Below, one piece after another: positions 51,600-59,533 of a stretch of DNA of 64,000 nt. A program made the position numbers and the translations under genes. Below the pieces are notes generated by a model that saw nothing but the letters and a program-made list of their open reading frames with translations, did not search any database and was not told where the DNA came from. Source of the DNA: CAVSUR01 sp963731285. Its GTDB lineage: Bacteria; Actinomycetota; Actinomycetes; Streptosporangiales; Streptosporangiaceae. The stretch lies in assembly GCA_963731285.1 (NCBI GenBank), contig CAVSUR010000011.1, forward strand, positions 186,001-250,000. Direction: 5' to 3'. Position 1 is the first letter of the stretch; each line of letters starts with the position of its first letter.

Positions 51600-52226
51600 T
51601 CAGTCGGCGGCAGCACGCCGCGGCGGCGGAGCCGCCAGCAGGGACTGCAACGAGCCCACAATATACTTCGAGTAGTTACGCAGCAGAATCTGCACCCGCC
51701 CGGCAATAGCCCGGCTGGGAGTCAGATAAAGATTCAGATCGCCATCGAGAACGAAGAAATAATCAATGACATCTGGGTCGTAGGGAACAAGCGGACCCCG
51801 ATTTCCAATAGTGTATGGGCGTCGGCCCACCGATACCATCCAGCCAGTCTTTCCGCGGTAGATAGTAGTCTTAACCTGGATCCGTTTTATTCCGTGCGGC
51901 ATGGCCGCCCTGGCGTGGGCCTTTACCACGATCCGGCCGTCTCCGCGGCCCGGGGTCACACCCAGGGATTCAATGACTTCGTCCCAGGACATCGCCTCGG
52001 CAATAGCTCTTCGCAACCGCGCATCCGACCAGCGCCGCTGGCCGGTGAAGTGCGATGAGTCCAAGCCGAGTTCCTGAGCCCGGCGCTTGACGATCCGAAT
52101 GTTCCCCGCAGAGGTGGCGCTAAGCCCAAGTTCACGCATAACGCCACGCCATGAATGAGATACAACGACTGCGTCCGTCATCTGGGAATCGGTCCAGGTG
52201 TGCCTGCTCGCTATTTGCCCTGCCAT
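51600..52226 (-). CDS. Group I intron-type PD-(D/E)XK endonuclease homologue
   Basis: A 208-residue protein. Residues 8-75 are two HTH-like repeats (HTWTDSQMTDAVVVSHSWRGVMRELGL and RRWSDARLRRAIAEAMSWDEVIESLGV, read in parts). The C-terminal half resembles PDDEXK_5 nucleases: KTTIYRGKTGWMVSVGRRPYT, then VIDYFFVLDGDLNLYLTPSRA and IAGRVQILLRNYSKYIVG. The Asp-Tyr-Phe-Phe-Val-Leu-Asp-Gly-Asp core is the likely metal site. G+C is far below the surroundings (about 43-55% on sampled lines). It lies just behind the tRNA-Pro terminator on the same strand. No intron is seen. The start is an ATG at 52226 without a clear ribosome site. Confidence 0.72.
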   Translation of the reverse strand: MAGQIASRHTWTDSQMTDAVVVSHSWRGVMRELGLSATSAGNIRIVKRRAQELGLDSSHFTGQRRWSDARLRRAIAEAMSWDEVIESLGVTPGRGDGRIVVKAHARAAMPHGIKRIQVKTTIYRGKTGWMVSVGRRPYTIGNRGPLVPYDPDVIDYFFVLDGDLNLYLTPSRAIAGRVQILLRNYSKYIVGSLQSLLAAPPPRRAAAD

Positions 52227-52254
52227 GATCGGAAAGCTATCACCAGGTACCAAC

Positions 52255-52287
52255 AAAACGGCCGCCAGGCTATCTGGCGGCCGTTTT
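52255..52287. terminator. Rho-independent terminator of tRNA-Pro
   Basis: Arms at 52255-52268 and 52274-52287 form a perfect 14-bp stem (AAAACGGCCGCCAG) with a 5-nt loop. On the minus strand the stem ends in TTTT, which is canonical, and it stands directly after the tRNA. Confidence 0.88.
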
Positions 52288-52294
52288 GAAGTGT

Positions 52295-52368
52295 CGGGAC
52301 GGGCGGATTTGAACCGCCGATCTCTTGTCCCCCAGACAAGCGCCTTAACCAACCTGGGCCACGTCCCG
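52295..52368 (-). tRNA. tRNA-Pro (GGG anticodon)
   Basis: A 74-nt cloverleaf. The acceptor CGGGACG pairs with CGTCCCG, the anticodon stem CTTGT pairs with ACAAG around the loop CTGGGGG (anticodon GGG), and the T arm is GGCGG-TTCAAAT-CCGCC. The D arm contains GGTTGGTTAA. CCA is not encoded; the next base gives an A discriminator. A strong terminator follows 8 bases downstream. Confidence 0.95.
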
Positions 52369-52457
52369 TTACCCTATCGGCGGCACAATCATAGCGCACA
52401 GTGCGAGCTGGGCGGGAGTCCGGTCCCATCGGGGATCGACCCGCGCGTCAGCGTGGG

Positions 52458-52643
52458 CTACTCGCCGGTCTCGTCGTCGATCACGGCGTCGGGGGCGTTC
52501 TTCTTGACCGACTCAATGCCGGCCAGCGCCGAACTCTTCCGCTCGTAACTCTCGCTGGTCGCGATGACCTGCCCGTTTCCGGCCACCAGGTTGAAGTGGT
52601 ACTTGCCGCTTGAGCCCTTCTTGATCACGAACTTTCCCGCCAT
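52458..52643 (-). CDS. YegP/DUF1508 family protein
   Basis: A 61-residue DUF1508 protein with a single repeat: GKFVIKKGSSGKYHFNLVAGNGQVIATSESY (read in parts) followed by ERKSSALAGIESVKKNAPDA. The ATG at 52643 follows GAGGAGGAG. Family members are small beta-alpha proteins of unknown function, often linked to stress in other bacteria. The length matches single-repeat actinobacterial members. Confidence 0.9.
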   Translation of the reverse strand: MAGKFVIKKGSSGKYHFNLVAGNGQVIATSESYERKSSALAGIESVKKNAPDAVIDDETGE

Positions 52644-52856
52644 GCTCTCCTCCTCGGCCCGGCGCCGTCCTGGCCCTCGGCGTAGGCGATCTCGCTGCCG
52701 GCAAGCCCCATGCGCATCCCGCGCAGCGGCCGTCAGCGCGACTATCGCACTGGCCACAGTGATTTGCAATGATCTCGGCACCGAACTCAAGTCCCGCGTC
52801 AGCTATCCTCGAGGTTCGCTGGCGAGCCGGGTAAAGGATCAAGGACGGACAGCAGA

Positions 52857-53159
52857 TGGCCCGGACCCTGACGTCGGCATCCTGGTGCCCGATTCACCCT
52901 GCCTGGTGCTGGCCTTCTACCCCGGCGACGACACCTCCGTCTGCACCCGGCAGCTGTGCGCATACACGGCGGCCTTCGAGAGCCTGGCCGGGCTCGGGCG
53001 GAGGTCTGGGGCATCAGCCCGCAGGATGTGGCCAGCCCACGAGCGGTTCGCAGGCACTTGCCCGGCGCCGACAGCGCCGATCGTGATGCTCTGACGGGCG
53101 GCCCGGCCGACCGGCCCGAAGACGTGCGTCAGGCCAGCGGCCTTTCCTGGCGAGGTTGA
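52857..53159 (+). pseudogene. Peroxiredoxin (AhpC/TSA) remnant
   Basis: Fragments of a BCP/AhpE-type peroxiredoxin in three frames. CLVLAFYPGDDTSVCTRQLCAY contains the peroxidatic Cys (TSVCTR) and is followed by TAAFESLAGLG (read in parts). One base is then missing near 52998 and AEVWGISPQDVAS continues. Another shift near 53038 gives HERFA, after which homology stops. The N-terminal thioredoxin-fold strands and the C-terminal half are missing, so this is a true remnant rather than a single read error. Confidence 0.65.
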
Positions 53160-53160
53160 C

Positions 53161-53347
53161 TCAGCCAGGCGGAGCGGCTGAGGCGCCCTGCGGCGGGACG
53201 ACGACCATCGGCGTGCCGCATGCGCATGTGTAGGTCGCGCCGGCCTCGCTGTGGCAATGGCAGGCGCGCTGCACGACCAGGCGGCAGCCGCAGTCCTCGT
53301 GCGTGCAGGTGAGTACGGTTCCCCTCGGGAAACTCAGCGGTGGCCAT
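53161..53347 (-). pseudogene. Metallothionein-like Cys-rich protein, one frameshift
   Basis: The ATG at 53347 (MATAEFPEG) has AGAAG upstream. The run GAGGGGAACC then has one G too many. With three Gs the frame reads EGTVLTCTHEDCGCRLVVQRAC, then HCHSEAGATYTCACGTPMVVV, and stops at 53161, about 61 residues. The Cys pattern is C-x4-C-x-C-x7-C-x-C-x9-C-x-C, with extra His, as in small actinobacterial metallothionein-like proteins that bind Cu(I) or Zn. It neighbours copZ- and copA-like genes, which supports copper binding. The single G-run indel is probably a sequencing error. Confidence 0.7.
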
Positions 53348-53455
53348 GAGGCACTTCTTTCTCGCGACAGTGCTGGATGAAGCCGGCCAGGAGATCACCG
53401 CCTGGCGACGACGCCTCCGCTTCCGGTCCGGCGCTGGCGCGGACTGGTGACCGGG

Positions 53456-53668
53456 TCAGCCGGGCTGGGCCAGCTCGTAGCCGGCTTCCTCGACTGCGGC
53501 CCGCACGGCGGCTGCGTCCGGGAAAGGATCAGCCACGATGCTGACCTGCCCCGAGGCGACGTCGACGTCGACCTGGCTGACACCAGGGATGGCCGAGATC
53601 TCGGCCCGGACCGCCTTCTCGCAGTGCTCGCAGCTCATGCCGGTCACGAAGATCAATCTCTGACCCAT
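53456..53668 (-). CDS. copZ: Copper chaperone CopZ-like heavy-metal-associated protein
   Basis: A 70-residue HMA domain protein. TGMSCEHCEKAVRAEISAIPGV at residues 9-30 carries the metal-binding CxxC, and the remaining strands end in AAVEEAGYELAQPG. It should carry Cu(I) to the CopA ATPase, which is encoded divergently 158 bp away. Length and motif are normal. Confidence 0.9.
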   Translation of the reverse strand: MGQRLIFVTGMSCEHCEKAVRAEISAIPGVSQVDVDVASGQVSIVADPFPDAAAVRAAVEEAGYELAQPG

Positions 53669-53825
53669 GGCGGCATCCTATCGTCGCAGCTGGCAGCTAC
53701 CGTGCCTGCGCGGCAAACGAGTAACATCCCACCAGGGGCGGCAGTGCCATCCGGCACGCCGCCAGCCGTGATCAGCGCCAGCGGTCAGCGCCAGCGGTCG
53801 GCGGGATGGGGAGGTGGGACCCGGG

Positions 53826-56510
53826 ATGTCGTCGGCTTCGCTGGTCAGCGGGTCGTCCGGGCCGTCAGAACCTGCCGGAACGGGCCAGCTATCCGAGGGA
53901 TCACGGCCATCCGACGGGACACAGCACCCCGCCGGGACCGGGATACAGCACCCCGCCGGGACACAGCACCCCGCCGGAGCACAGCCATCCGCCCGGACGC
54001 CGATCGCCGAGGGAGCACCGCTCGCCGAGGGAGCACCGCCTGACGGCCGGCGTATCGAGCTGTCGCTGCAGGGGATGACCTGCGCGGCGTGCGCCGCGCG
54101 GATTGAGAAGAAGCTCAACCGGCTGGGTGACGTGCACGCCGTGGTCAACTTTGCGACCGAGCGGGCAAGCGTCAGCGCCCCGGCCGGCGTGACGCCGCAG
54201 ATGCTGATTGCCGTCGTCGAGCGGACTGGTTACGGCGCCGCCGAGATCCGGCCCGCGACGGCAGGCGGGCCGACCGCAGCCAACCCAGCCTCAGCCGGCG
54301 CGGCGGCAGGCGACCTGGCGGCAGGCGACCTGGCGGCAGGCGGCCCGGCGGCAGGCGACCCGGCTCGGGCCGGTGCGGGCACCGCGGGCGGGCAAGATGA
54401 CCGCGCGGATGGCGATCGGGCCGATTACCTGCGCCGGCGGCTGATCCTGGCGCTGATTTTCTTCATCCCGCTGTCCGACGTGTCGGTCGCGCTATCGCTG
54501 TTCCCGGCCTTCCGGTTCCCTGGCTGGCAGTGGCTGCTCGTCGCGCTGGCCGCGCCGGTGGCGCTCTGGGCGGCGTGGCCGTTCCATGCCGCGGCGCTGC
54601 GCGGCCTGCGGCACGGCACGCTGATGATGGACACGCTGGTGTCCCTCGGCATCACCGCCGCCTGCGGCTGGTCGATCTACGCGATGTTCTTCCTGGACGC
54701 GGGACAGGTCCGGGCCAGCGGCTTTACCGAGCTCATGCACCATTCCGGGGGCGGGATCTACCTGGAGGTGGCCGCCTCGGTCACCACGTTCCTGCTGGCC
54801 GGGCGGTTCTTCGAGGCCCGGGCCCGGCGGTCGGCCGGGGAGGAGATGCGGGTGCTGGCCGCGACAGCGGCCAGCGAGGCGTGCGTGCTGTCCTCCGACG
54901 GGACCGAGCGGCGCATCCCAGCCGTTCGGCTGCGGCCCGGCGACGAGTTCGTCGTCCGGCCAGGCGAGACAATCGCCGCCGACGGCGAGGTGCTGTTCGG
55001 CGACTCGGCCGTGGACCGCAGCATGATGACCGGCGAGTCGGTCCCGGCCGACGTGTCCCCGGGCGACGGCGTGATCGGCGGCACCGTAGTGCTCACCGGC
55101 AGGCTGATCGTGCGGGGGGTCAAGGTCGGCGCGGACACCCAGCTGGCGCACCTGATCCGGCTGGTCGAGCAGGCCCAGGCGCAGAAGGCCGCAATCCAGC
55201 GGCTGGCCGACCGGATCTCCGGGGTCTTCGTCCCCGCAGTGCTGGGGATGGCTGCGCTGACGCTGGCCGGCTGGCTGATCGCGGGGAGCGCGGCGGAGCA
55301 CGCGTTCAGTGCCGCGCTGGCCGTGCTGATCATCGCCTGCCCGTGCGCGCTCGGGCTGGCGACCCCGGCAGCCCTGGTGGTCGCATGCGGCCGCGGCGCG
55401 CGGCTGGGCATCTTCATCAAGGGCTATGCGGCGCTTGAGTCATCCCGGTCGATCGACACCGTGGTGCTGGACAAGACCGGCACCGTCACCTCCGGCCAGA
55501 TGACGGTGACCAGCGTGCTGCCCGCGGCCGGCGTCAGCCGGGCCGAGCTGCTGCGCTGCGCTGGGTCGGTGGAGCAGGCGTCCGAGCACGCAGTGGCGAC
55601 CGCGATCACCGCCACGGCCCGGGCCAGCAGCCCGGAGGGCCTGCCGCTCGCCGCCGGGTTCACCGCGCTGGCGGGCCTCGGCGCGCGCGGCACCGTGGCG
55701 GGCCGGGAGGTGACGATCGGGCGGGAGCGGCTGCTGCGCGACAGCGGGCTCACCGTCCCGGCAGAGCTGGCTCGGCAGGCGGCGCGGTGGGAGCGGGACG
55801 GCTGGACCACGGTGCTGGCCGGGTGGGACGGCACGGTCCGCGGCGTGCTGGCGGTGGCCGACACGATTAAGCCTTCGGCGGCCGCGGCGGTCGCGGAGCT
55901 GCGCCGGCTCGGTCTGCGCACCATATTGCTGACTGGCGACAATGAGGCCACGGCGCGCGCCGTCGGCGCGGCCGCCGGGGTGGACGAGGTGATCGCCGGA
56001 GCGCTGCCGGGCGACAAGGCCGCGGTCATCGGCCGGCTGCGGGCGGGCGGCCGGGCGGTGGCGATGGTCGGCGACGGCGTCAACGACGGCCCGGCACTGG
56101 CCGCCGCCAACCTGGGCCTGGCGCTCGGCTCGGGCACCGATGTGGCGATGAGCGCGGCCGACCTGATCCTGCTCCGCGACGACCTGATGGTAGTACCCGA
56201 ATCGATCCGGCTGGCCCGCGGCACGTTCCGGACGATCCGGCAGAACCTGGGCTGGGCGTTCGGCTATAACTTCGCGGCCATCCCGCTGGCGGCCGCCGGG
56301 TTCCTGAACCCGCTCATCGCCGCGGCGGCCATGACCTTGTCGTCCGTGTTCGTGGTGTGGAACAGCCTGCGGCTGCGGCGGCTGCGGGTGTCAGCGCCCG
56401 GGGCGCCGCCCTTGGCCCCGCCGCGCGCGGCCCGCGGGCCGCGCGAGCCAGCCGCCGCGCACGCGCGGCCGGCCTGCCGAGAGCCGGCTGGCCGCGCGCA
56501 TACCGCCTGA
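53826..56510 (+). CDS. copA: Copper-translocating P-type ATPase CopA
   Basis: P1B-type Cu(I) export ATPase (894 aa). Residues 1-75 are a Gly/Pro/His-rich repeat region (GTQHPAG and AEGAP units) that is not conserved. An HMA domain follows with GMTCAACAARIEKKLN. Eight membrane helices surround the core. The ion-binding motif is LIIACPCALGLATP, the phosphorylation site VVLDKTGTVTSG, the actuator loop MMTGESVP and the hinge VAMVGDGVNDGPALAAANLG. SEHAVATAI contains the P1B His-Pro-like nucleotide site, here with Ala in place of Pro. The start is uncertain (GTG 53814 or ATG 53826). It probably acts with the CopZ-like and metallothionein-like proteins in copper export. Confidence 0.92.
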   Translation: MSSASLVSGSSGPSEPAGTGQLSEGSRPSDGTQHPAGTGIQHPAGTQHPAGAQPSARTPIAEGAPLAEGAPPDGRRIELSLQGMTCAACAARIEKKLNRLGDVHAVVNFATERASVSAPAGVTPQMLIAVVERTGYGAAEIRPATAGGPTAANPASAGAAAGDLAAGDLAAGGPAAGDPARAGAGTAGGQDDRADGDRADYLRRRLILALIFFIPLSDVSVALSLFPAFRFPGWQWLLVALAAPVALWAAWPFHAAALRGLRHGTLMMDTLVSLGITAACGWSIYAMFFLDAGQVRASGFTELMHHSGGGIYLEVAASVTTFLLAGRFFEARARRSAGEEMRVLAATAASEACVLSSDGTERRIPAVRLRPGDEFVVRPGETIAADGEVLFGDSAVDRSMMTGESVPADVSPGDGVIGGTVVLTGRLIVRGVKVGADTQLAHLIRLVEQAQAQKAAIQRLADRISGVFVPAVLGMAALTLAGWLIAGSAAEHAFSAALAVLIIACPCALGLATPAALVVACGRGARLGIFIKGYAALESSRSIDTVVLDKTGTVTSGQMTVTSVLPAAGVSRAELLRCAGSVEQASEHAVATAITATARASSPEGLPLAAGFTALAGLGARGTVAGREVTIGRERLLRDSGLTVPAELARQAARWERDGWTTVLAGWDGTVRGVLAVADTIKPSAAAAVAELRRLGLRTILLTGDNEATARAVGAAAGVDEVIAGALPGDKAAVIGRLRAGGRAVAMVGDGVNDGPALAAANLGLALGSGTDVAMSAADLILLRDDLMVVPESIRLARGTFRTIRQNLGWAFGYNFAAIPLAAAGFLNPLIAAAAMTLSSVFVVWNSLRLRRLRVSAPGAPPLAPPRAARGPREPAAAHARPACREPAGRAHTA

Positions 56511-56549
56511 CCGGAGGGCGGGGAATGCCGGCCCGCGGATACTGATCAC

Positions 56550-57557
56550 ATGCGAATCCTGATCATCGGCGGAACCGCGTTCGTGGGCAGGCACATCACC
56601 CAGGCGGCCATCGACGCCGGGCACGAGGTAACGCTGCTGCACCGCGGCCGCACTGGCGCCGATTTGTTCCCCGGCGCCCGGCACCTGACCGCCGACCGAG
56701 ACGGCGATCTCGGCGCGCTGGACGGCCGCGAGTGGGACGCGGCCATCGACGTCAGCGCCTACCGCCCGGGCCAGGTGCGCGCCCTGGCCCGGGCGCTGGA
56801 CGGCCGCGGCGGCCGGTACCTGTTCATCTCCAGCACCTCGGTATACCGGCCGCTGGCACGGCCCTTCTTCACCGAGAGCGCCCCGCTGGCCGAGCTGGAC
56901 GACCCGGAGCGCCAGGCCGTCACGGCCCAGACCTACGGCGGCCTCAAAGTCGCCTGCGAGCGCGCGGCCGCCGGGCAGTACGGCGCGGACCGCGTCACGA
57001 TCATCCGTCCCGCCTACGTCATCGGCCCGCACGACTACACCTGCCGGTTTACCTGGTGGGTACAGCGGATCGCCAGCGGCGGCACCGTGCTGGCGCCCGG
57101 CGACCCGGCGGCCCCGATCCAGGTGATCGACGCCCGGGACCTGGCCGCCTGGACGGTCACGCTAGCCCAGAACTTGGTGCCGGGAACGTTTCACGCGGTC
57201 AGCCCGCCGCCGCCGTTCAGCTTCGCGGAGATGCTGACGGCCATCGCGGACGAGGTCGGGCCGCCGGGCACCGAGCTGCGCTGGGTTGCCGGCGGCTTCC
57301 TGCAGGCCGCCGGCGAGACCGGCGCCAGCCTGCCGCTGTGGCCCGACACCGCCGAGGAGCGCAGCCTGAACATGGCGGATCCGGCGGCCGCGCTCGCGGC
57401 CGGGCTGCGCCCGCGCGCGCTGCGGGACAGCATCGCCGATATCCGCCGGCACGAGCTCCGCTCGCCCACGCCGGTGCCGGGCGGCACGGGCCTGGCCCCG
57501 CAGCGCGAGGCCGAGCTGCTCAGCCGCTGGCAGGGCCGGCCGCAGGCGGACCGCTGA
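56550..57557 (+). CDS. NAD-dependent epimerase/dehydratase family protein
   Basis: A 335-residue extended-SDR protein. RILIIGGTAFVGRHITQAAID (residues 2-22) binds NAD(P). YLFISSTSVYRPLARP and TYGGLKVACERA give the Ser and a Tyr-X-X-X-Lys-type catalytic pair (YGGLK). RPAYVIGPHDYTCRFTWWVQRI is typical of the actinobacterial group related to atypical reductases. The reaction and substrate are unknown. The start is an ATG 39 bp after copA, without a strong ribosome site. Confidence 0.87.
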   Translation: MRILIIGGTAFVGRHITQAAIDAGHEVTLLHRGRTGADLFPGARHLTADRDGDLGALDGREWDAAIDVSAYRPGQVRALARALDGRGGRYLFISSTSVYRPLARPFFTESAPLAELDDPERQAVTAQTYGGLKVACERAAAGQYGADRVTIIRPAYVIGPHDYTCRFTWWVQRIASGGTVLAPGDPAAPIQVIDARDLAAWTVTLAQNLVPGTFHAVSPPPPFSFAEMLTAIADEVGPPGTELRWVAGGFLQAAGETGASLPLWPDTAEERSLNMADPAAALAAGLRPRALRDSIADIRRHELRSPTPVPGGTGLAPQREAELLSRWQGRPQADR

Positions 57558-58105
57558 CCGGCAGGTCGAGTCCGTAAGCCACCAGCAGGATGCCCGCGAC
57601 CGGGGCCCAGTCCCGGTCCGGCAGCCGCCGGAATCCGGCTTCTGCGTACAGGTGCCGCGCGGCCAGCATCTCCGGCCGGGTGCACAAGATGACGCGGCGG
57701 AGGCCGCGGGCGCGGGCCTGGTCGATCACGGCCCGCAACAGCGCACGGCCGATGCCGCGCCCCTGACCGCCCGGGATGACGGCCAGCGCCCGGACCTCGG
57801 CCTCGTCTGCGCTGGTCGCGATCTCACACGGCTGCGGCCACGACTGCACCGCTACGGTGCCGAGCATCCGGCCGCTGGCCAGGGCGACCAGCACATCGGC
57901 CTCGCCGCGGGCCCCCAGGGCCGCCAGTTCGTCCGCGTACACCGACGGCGGCCGCAAGAATCCGGCCGAGCGGTAGGCAGCCAGGCGCAGCCGGCCGATC
58001 TCGGCCAGCTCGGCCGGCGCCGCGGCCCGGATGGAGAGGCCGGGAGCCGAAGGGGAGCCGGGCCCGGGCAGCTGCCGTTCAGGGCCCGGTCCGCTGCCGC
58101 GTCAT
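57520..58105 (-). CDS. GNAT family N-acetyltransferase, start uncertain
   Basis: Acetyl-CoA-dependent N-acetyltransferase. VRALAVIPGGQGRGIGRALLRAVI is the acetyl-CoA-binding motif A, and RLILCTR-like RRVILCTRPEMLAARHLYAEAGFRRL is the C-terminal half (read in parts). The N-terminal strand SIRAAAPAELAEIGRLRLAAY is in frame upstream of the first usable codon (TTG 57957), and no ATG or GTG exists in that frame. An ATG at 58105 with GGAAAGG upstream is in another frame, so an indel in the GGGCCC run near 58082 may separate them. It overlaps the epimerase 3' end. Confidence 0.72.
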
Positions 58106-58272
58106 CAGTCCGGCCGCCTTTCCTGGCCTGCGGGGCCCTCCCTGCCTGCGGGCCCCTCCTGTTTCCGCGGGCCCTCCTGCCCGCGGGCACAGCCACGCTA
58201 GCGCAAGCCGGCGGCCGCGGCAGCGCAGGCCAATGGCCCCGCCGCCGCGGCCGCCGCCGCTGGCAGTTATCC

Positions 58273-58836
58273 TCAGGCCTCGAGCACGGCCTCGATCTCC
58301 AGGTGCAGCGTCACCTTGTCGGCGACAACGGCGCCGCCGGTCTCCATCGGCGCGCTGAAGTTGACGTTGAAGTCACGGCGGTTGATCTCGCCGATCGCGG
58401 TGAAGCTGGCCCGGGTACCGCCGAAGGGGTCCGGGCCGAAGCCGTTCAGCTCCAGCTTGAGCGGGACGCTCCTGGTCACCCCCTTGAGGGTGAGCTCGCC
58501 GTCCAGGACGTAGTCACCGCCGTCGAGCCGGACGCCGGTCGACCGGTAGGTCATCGTCGGGTAGGTCTCGACCTCGAAGAAGTCAGCCGACCTGATGTGC
58601 CCGTCGCGCTGCTCGTTGCCGGTGTTAATCGAGGCCAGATCGATCTCCGCGGTCACGGACGAGCCCAGCGGGTCGGCGCCGGTGACCAGCTGGCCGGAGA
58701 ACGTGGTGAACCGCCCGCGCACCTTGCTGACCATCATGTGGCGCACCGAGAAGCCGACCTCGGAGTGCACCGGGTCGATCGCCCACGTGCCGGCCACGTA
58801 TCCGGGGATGCTCGTGCTGGTGTCTGCTGTGGTCAT
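58273..58836 (-). CDS. YceI family protein
   Basis: A 187-residue lipocalin-like protein that binds isoprenoid or other long hydrophobic molecules. YVAGTWAIDPVHSEVGFSVRHMMVSKVRG (read in parts) and SVTAEIDLASINTGNEQRDGHIRS are the diagnostic segments; KLELNGFGPDPFGGTRASFTAIGEINRRDF follows. No signal peptide is visible, so this is the cytosolic actinobacterial form. The ATG follows CGGGAG. It has a well-formed promoter and is divergent from a marR gene that probably represses it. Confidence 0.93.
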   Translation of the reverse strand: MTTADTSTSIPGYVAGTWAIDPVHSEVGFSVRHMMVSKVRGRFTTFSGQLVTGADPLGSSVTAEIDLASINTGNEQRDGHIRSADFFEVETYPTMTYRSTGVRLDGGDYVLDGELTLKGVTRSVPLKLELNGFGPDPFGGTRASFTAIGEINRRDFNVNFSAPMETGGAVVADKVTLHLEIEAVLEA

Positions 58837-58873
58837 AGGTCACTCCCGTAAGTTCAGCGTAGAGGAGATTTGA

Positions 58874-58885
58874 TTGAATGCTCAA
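58874..58885. promoter_or_regulatory. Putative MarR operator 1
   Basis: TTGA-ATGC-TCAA is a short palindrome just downstream of the yceI -10 box. It shares GCTCAAnAA with operator 2, so both may bind the adjacent MarR protein. Confidence 0.5.
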
Positions 58886-58914
58886 TAATTATCACGGGAG
58901 CCTCCTGTTGTCAA
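58886..58914 (-). promoter_or_regulatory. yceI promoter
   Basis: On the minus strand -35 TTGACA (58914-58909), a 17-bp spacer and -10 TAATTA (58891-58886) form a near-consensus promoter. The start point would be near 58880, about 45 bases before the yceI ATG. Confidence 0.7.
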
Positions 58915-58927
58915 ACGCTCAACAACA
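58906..58927. promoter_or_regulatory. Putative MarR operator 2
   Basis: An interrupted palindrome (TGTTG...CAACA) with core TCAAACGCTCAA, overlapping the yceI -35 box and lying upstream of marR. Binding here would block both promoters. Confidence 0.5.
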
Positions 58928-58932
58928 TCGGG

Positions 58933-58938
58933 TATCTT
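58933..58938 (+). promoter_or_regulatory. Putative -10 box of leaderless marR
   Basis: TATCTT ends six bases before the GTG at 58945 and no Shine-Dalgarno is present. Confidence 0.5.
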
Positions 58939-58944
58939 AGCACC

Positions 58945-59511
58945 GTGACCGATCCGCAGCCGCGCTGGCTGTCCGCCGGCGAGCAATCCGCCTGGCGGAC
59001 GTTCCTGGCTGCCTGCCAGACGCTGTTCAGCACCGTGGATGCGCAGCTAATGCGCGATTCGGCCATCCCGCATGGGTACTACGAGATCCTGGTGCGGCTA
59101 TCCGAGGCGCCCGGTCAAGCGCTGCGGATGAGCCAGCTCGCCGAGGCCTCCACGTCCAGCAAGAGCAGGCTGTCGCATGCGATCGCCCGGCTGGAGGAGC
59201 GCGGATGGGTGACCAGGCTGAGCTGCCCCACCGACCGGCGCGGCCAGATCGCGCAGCTCACCGAGGCCGGCCTGGCCGCGCTGGCCGCCGCGGCGCCTGG
59301 CCACGTCGACCAGGTGCGGCGATCCCTGATCGATCTGCTGAGCCCGGAGCAGGTCAGCCAGCTGCGGCAGATCAGCGCCGCCATCGTCGCCGGCGGCTAC
59401 GCCGGGAGCACGGCCGTGACTGCCGCCGACGACTCCGGCGCCGGCTGCCCGATGGCCCTGGGCAGCCAGGACGACTGCGGCCAGGACGGCGGGCCGGCCA
59501 GCCGCGACTAG
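58945..59511 (+). CDS. MarR family transcriptional regulator
   Basis: A 188-residue winged-helix regulator. QALRMSQLAEASTSSKSRLSHAIARLEERG (read in parts, about residues 58-88) is the recognition region, and WVTRLSCPTDRRGQIAQLTEAGL is the wing. A Gly/Asp-rich tail with two Cys (GAGCPMALGSQDDCGQDGG) is unusual and might sense oxidation. GTG 58945 is chosen because it is the leaderless start and the upstream codons do not match the family. It is divergent from yceI, a common pair. Confidence 0.9.
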   Translation: MTDPQPRWLSAGEQSAWRTFLAACQTLFSTVDAQLMRDSAIPHGYYEILVRLSEAPGQALRMSQLAEASTSSKSRLSHAIARLEERGWVTRLSCPTDRRGQIAQLTEAGLAALAAAAPGHVDQVRRSLIDLLSPEQVSQLRQISAAIVAGGYAGSTAVTAADDSGAGCPMALGSQDDCGQDGGPASRD

Positions 59512-59533
59512 CGGCCCGGATCCGGCGGCATCG

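Noticed and set aside
51249..52058. Plus-strand open frames opposite the nuclease gene
   Set aside because: No start signal and no recognisable motif; the minus strand has the PD-(D/E)XK homology.
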